Assembly: GCF_020073815.1 (NCBI RefSeq)
Contig: NZ_JAIQZJ010000001.1
Span: 930,001 to 994,000, forward strand
Reading direction: 5' to 3'
DNA from: Nocardioides mangrovi
GTDB taxonomy: Bacteria > Actinomycetota > Actinomycetes > Propionibacteriales > Nocardioidaceae
Length of the DNA: 64,000 nucleotides
Shown: positions 62,139 to 64,000 of the stretch, piece by piece
Layout: each line of letters begins with the position of its first letter
How positions within the stretch are numbered: the first letter of the stretch is position 1
The notes under the pieces: generated by a model
Told to the model about the DNA's origin: nothing
The model's input: only the letters and a program-made list of their open reading frames with translations
Databases searched by the model: none
Program-made: the position numbers and the translations under genes

Positions 62139-63158
62139 CTACCGATCCGCTCGATCTGCCCCCACCCGGAGGAGGACCAGGGGCTGTCCCTCGGTGACCG
62201 AGGCGTCCGGCCAGCGCTCGACGTACGCCGCGAGCGCGCCCGCGTAGTCGACGTCGCCGGGCTCCACCAGCCGCGCCGTCGCGGGCGCCCAGACACCCTC
62301 GCGCAGCACCTCGACCGAGGTCGCGACGCGGTCGAGGTTGCGCCACCAGGTCTTGCGCTCGGGGCGGCCGGGGACGAGCACCAGACCGCCCGGAGCCAGG
62401 GCGTACTGCACGGGGAAGCGGAAGGTCCGGCCCGACGTCCGGCCGCGCACCGCGAGGCCGACAAGGGAGCCCTGCAGGCCCGCCGGGTGCCGCGACGCGA
62501 GCCGGCGGAGCATCCAGCGGCTCGACACGGACGGTCCGGAGAGGCTGGGCAGGAAGGGTGCGGTCAGGCCACCGAGCACACCGCCCGCGACGACACCGGT
62601 CGCCGTCCCGGTCGCGAGCACCGTCCACGTCGGCCAGCTCGCGTCGGGTGCGGTGGCACCGACGAAGATCACCGCCATGACCACGGGCCAGGCCGCGGCG
62701 TTGGCGACCGTCCACCGTCGGGGATGCCGGACGACGCCCCGCAGGGCGGTCGCCTGGGCCGCGCCGAGCACCGGGCCCAGCACCAGTCCCAGGGCCGCTG
62801 CCCCGAGGACGACGAGCAGCATCGGAGGCTGCTCGGCTTCGCCTCCACCGACGGCCGACGGCGCCGACGCCGCGGCCCAGCCCAGCCCGGCGACGAGCAC
62901 CGTCACCGCCAGGTAGCGCGCTCGGGACAGGCCGGGGGCGATGCGGCCGAGGACGGCGCCCTGGGCGACACCCAGGGCCACTCCCTCCACCAGCCCGCCC
63001 GCCACGACGACGGCCAGGGCCGCCGCTGCCGCCATCCCGTCGGCCAGCACCGCCGCTCCCGCCGCGGCCGTCATCCCGACCGTCTCGGCCATCGCGCAGG
63101 CGACGACCCAGGACCGGTAGGGAGTGGCCCGCTCGGAGCGGACGGTGGTCTCGAGCAC
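62139..63158 (-). CDS. Membrane protein fused to a deazaflavin-nitroreductase (DDN)-like domain
   Basis: The 339-residue protein has six or so membrane helices in its first 200 residues (TAAAGAAVLADGMAAAAALA, GLVEGVALGVAQGAVLG). A soluble C-terminal domain resembles the F420-dependent DDN family: GRTSGRTFRFPVQYALA, LVLVPGRPERKTWWRNL and the closing AAYVERWPDASV. I know of no standard family with this layout. The start at 63158 is a guess among several. It lies between the LuxR-type gene and a secreted endonuclease-like gene. Confidence 0.65.
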   Translation of the reverse strand: MLETTVRSERATPYRSWVVACAMAETVGMTAAAGAAVLADGMAAAAALAVVVAGGLVEGVALGVAQGAVLGRIAPGLSRARYLAVTVLVAGLGWAAASAPSAVGGGEAEQPPMLLVVLGAAALGLVLGPVLGAAQATALRGVVRHPRRWTVANAAAWPVVMAVIFVGATAPDASWPTWTVLATGTATGVVAGGVLGGLTAPFLPSLSGPSVSSRWMLRRLASRHPAGLQGSLVGLAVRGRTSGRTFRFPVQYALAPGGLVLVPGRPERKTWWRNLDRVATSVEVLREGVWAPATARLVEPGDVDYAGALAAYVERWPDASVTEGQPLVLLRVGADRADR

Positions 63159-63222
63159 GACACCAGTCCACGCCTCGCGCCGCGGAGCGGTCAGGGTCGA
63201 AGGTCCTCGGTCGAGGTGCCGG

Positions 63223-64000
63223 TCAGCCGAGCGAGAAGGTGGCGAGGACCGCGTCGTGGTCGGAGGCCAGCTCGCGGGTCGACTGGGCGGTCGGCGTGAT
63301 CCCCGCGGTGTGGAAGACGTAGTCGATGGTGTTGCCGCCGTGGTCGCCGGTGCCGCCCGCCGGGACGCCGAAGGTGTCGTACGTCGAGGTCAGCCCGGCG
63401 GCCGCGAGACCGGTGCCCGGCCAGAGCGGGCCGTGGTAGCCGGCGTTGAAGTCGCCGCCGACGAGCACCGGGCCGCTCGTCTCGAGCTCGTGGACGAGGT
63501 CGGCGAGGCCGGCGACGAAGATCGGCAGCAGGCCCGCCGTACGCCGCAGCGTCGGAGCGGGGTGGGCGGAGACGACGGTGACGACCTGGCCGGCGGCGTT
63601 GCGCAGGGTGACCCAGTTGACCGCTCGCTCGCCCCACTTCACCTTGCGGGTCGTCAGCCAGCGGCTGCCCTCGTCGACCGCGGTCCACCGGTCGGTGCGC
63701 CAGAGCACGGGCGTCTCGGCGAGGTAGGGCGACCCGGTCGCGCGGTAGGAGGTGTAGCCCGCCGGCCGGATCTGGGTGTCGGTGCGGTGGCCGGCCTCGT
63801 TGAGCGTGACGAAGTCGGGCTGTGTGGAGACGACGGCCGCGAGGTCCTGCGCGAAGGACGTGGCGGACATGCCCTGGTAGAGGTTCGCCTGGGTGATCGC
63901 GATCGTGGCCGGGCCGGCGGGGGCGGTCGGGCTGGGTGTCGACGCGGGCGTCGACCCCACGCGGGCGGCGGTCCGGGGCACGACCACCGGCTGGCCGGCG
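63223..64000 (-). CDS. Endonuclease/exonuclease/phosphatase-family protein (partial)
   Basis: The reading frame runs off the right edge of the window. The visible part, about 255 residues, has an Ala-Pro-Thr linker (PASTPSPTAPAGP) and then the EEP fold: ITQANLYQG, DFVTLNEAG, VVTVVSAHP, VLVGGDFNAGYHG, NTIDYVFHT and ASDHDAVLATF. The catalytic His and Asp are present. The linker suggests export, so an N-terminal signal peptide probably lies beyond the window. It should cleave a phosphodiester in nucleic acid or lipid. Confidence 0.85.
   Translation of the reverse strand, partial: AGQPVVVPRTAARVGSTPASTPSPTAPAGPATIAITQANLYQGMSATSFAQDLAAVVSTQPDFVTLNEAGHRTDTQIRPAGYTSYRATGSPYLAETPVLWRTDRWTAVDEGSRWLTTRKVKWGERAVNWVTLRNAAGQVVTVVSAHPAPTLRRTAGLLPIFVAGLADLVHELETSGPVLVGGDFNAGYHGPLWPGTGLAAAGLTSTYDTFGVPAGGTGDHGGNTIDYVFHTAGITPTAQSTRELASDHDAVLATFSLG

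Overview
The window is very GC-rich actinobacterial chromosome, most like Nocardioides or a relative in the Propionibacteriales. Third codon positions are almost all G or C, and GTG starts and 4-base stop/start overlaps (ATGA, GTGA) are common. Several families are actinobacterial: mycothiol-dependent maleylpyruvate-isomerase-like protein, F420/PPOX oxidoreductase, DUF3039, DUF2017, DUF3618, and the mec-cysO-cysM sulfur route. No phage, plasmid, CRISPR or transposase gene was seen. The window is ordinary core chromosome with small accessory pieces and some decaying genes. All assignments come from reading the sequence; no database search was run.

0-9.4 kb: a flavin oxidoreductase diverges from a MarR-GNAT fusion across a 26-bp perfect palindrome. 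Then come a membrane PAS histidine kinase, an FAD oxidoreductase, tRNA-Lys, an unusual serine-every-third-residue protein coupled to an F420/PPOX enzyme, a secreted trypsin-like protease, a secreted Thr/Pro-linker protein and a 5'-truncated gene remnant. 9.4-13.2 kb: GroES-like and DUF3618 genes, then a cobalt/nickel ECF transporter (cbiM, PDGLE, cbiQ, cbiO) divergent from bcp with a candidate nickel-regulator box between them, a long inverted repeat and a tRNA with a Leu anticodon but no long variable arm.

13.2-28.9 kb: the block rdgB, rph, MBL hydrolase, murI, cysM, cysO, mec, DUF2017, clpS, pncB resembles the Mycobacterium tuberculosis Rv1330c-Rv1341 neighbourhood. Here it is interrupted by an SGNH hydrolase, an ABC-2 type transporter, a NarL-type two-component pair, a phosphodiesterase and an NYN nuclease. 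CysO, Mec and CysM should act together in cysteine synthesis from a protein-bound thiocarboxylate. PncB and PncA act together in NAD salvage.

29-47.8 kb: secreted 5'-nucleotidase, two MFS transporters (one under a MarR regulator), an SPFH protein behind a strongly foldable leader, hppD with a divergent Lrp regulator, a broken DUF559 endonuclease-like gene, a MarR/NADH-quinone reductase pair with two operators, IclR, a DEAD-like helicase with DUF3039, YqgE, an unknown gene and TetR regulator around repeated operators, a DUF3048 lipoprotein, and SDR and HIT genes.

47.8-64 kb: a 162-bp palindromic element, a run of surface or secreted genes (M15 peptidase, CHASE3-SpoIIE phosphatase, a GH16-like protein, a seven-blade RCC1 protein), GNAT, a TetR/SDR pair around a 13-bp inverted repeat, tmRNA (ssrA), several alpha/beta hydrolases and SDRs, a 923-residue LuxR-family ATPase regulator, a membrane-DDN fusion, and a partial endonuclease/exonuclease/phosphatase protein running off the right edge.
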